This document shows, one piece after another, positions 15,237-15,239 of a stretch of DNA of 15,239 bases (position 1 is the stretch's first letter; each line of letters opens with the position of its first letter). The stretch is taken from positions 1-15,239 of the forward strand of contig CAZYLH010000030.1 in NCBI GenBank assembly GCA_964648695.1. The letters are read 5' to 3'. The DNA is from UBA4292 sp964648695. GTDB lineage: Bacteria; Bacillota; Clostridia; Lachnospirales; Lachnospiraceae. The notes beneath the pieces were generated by a model. That model did not search any database. It worked only from the letters and a program-made list of their open reading frames with translations, and was not told the DNA's origin. The position numbers and the translations under genes were made by a program.

Positions 15237-15239
15237 ATG
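15237..15239 (+). CDS. Start codon of the next gene (product not visible)
   Basis: The window ends on an ATG preceded by a ribosome site AGAAAGGA (15223-15230) with 6 bases between, downstream of the promoter at 15169-15197. Nothing can be said about the product. Confidence 0.6.

Overview
The window reads as a chromosomal segment of a Firmicute, most likely a Clostridia/Lachnospiraceae-type gut anaerobe. Three things suggest this: strong AGGAGG-type ribosome binding sites, an EF-Tu with the short cysteine-containing FSGCPIVRG stretch, and a glutamate dehydrogenase whose catalytic lysines and aspartate fall where I remember them in the Clostridium symbiosum enzyme. This placement comes from remembered family features, not a database search. 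Every gene found is on the + strand. I see no tRNA, rRNA, CRISPR array, phage gene or insertion sequence.

Layout. (1) 1-831 is the 3' two thirds of tuf (EF-Tu), closed by a strong intrinsic terminator. (2) 1003-2337 is gdhA (glutamate dehydrogenase), with its own promoter and a 13-bp-stem terminator. (3) 2562-4798 is a two-component system in kinase-then-regulator order, with a small GC-rich hairpin between the genes. (4) 4879-13866 is an oligopeptide-type ABC importer operon. It has a strong extended -10 promoter, a structured leader containing a possible 8-codon ORF, then oppA, an intercistronic hairpin, oppB, oppC, oppD, oppF and a small three-helix membrane protein, ending in a terminator. 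(5) 13949-15124 encodes a cytoplasmic beta-lactamase-fold serine hydrolase right behind that terminator. (6) The window ends with a hairpin, a promoter and the start codon of the next gene.

How the genes fit together. OppA is a lipoprotein that should capture an oligopeptide-like ligand outside the membrane. OppB and OppC form the channel and OppD and OppF are the ATPases. The small membrane protein is translationally coupled to OppF and may be an accessory subunit. Imported peptides could feed amino-acid catabolism, in which glutamate dehydrogenase is central, but that link rests only on proximity. The two-component system upstream is a plausible regulator of the importer.

The most unusual feature is that four of the five transporter subunits carry large extra segments while keeping intact core motifs. 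OppD has about 370 extra residues between its Q-loop and signature motif. OppF has a charged helical insert between Walker A and the Q-loop. OppC has a roughly 200-residue extracytoplasmic domain after its first helix. OppA is 847 residues. This enlarged transporter, with its leader and small partner protein, is the best candidate here for something poorly described.
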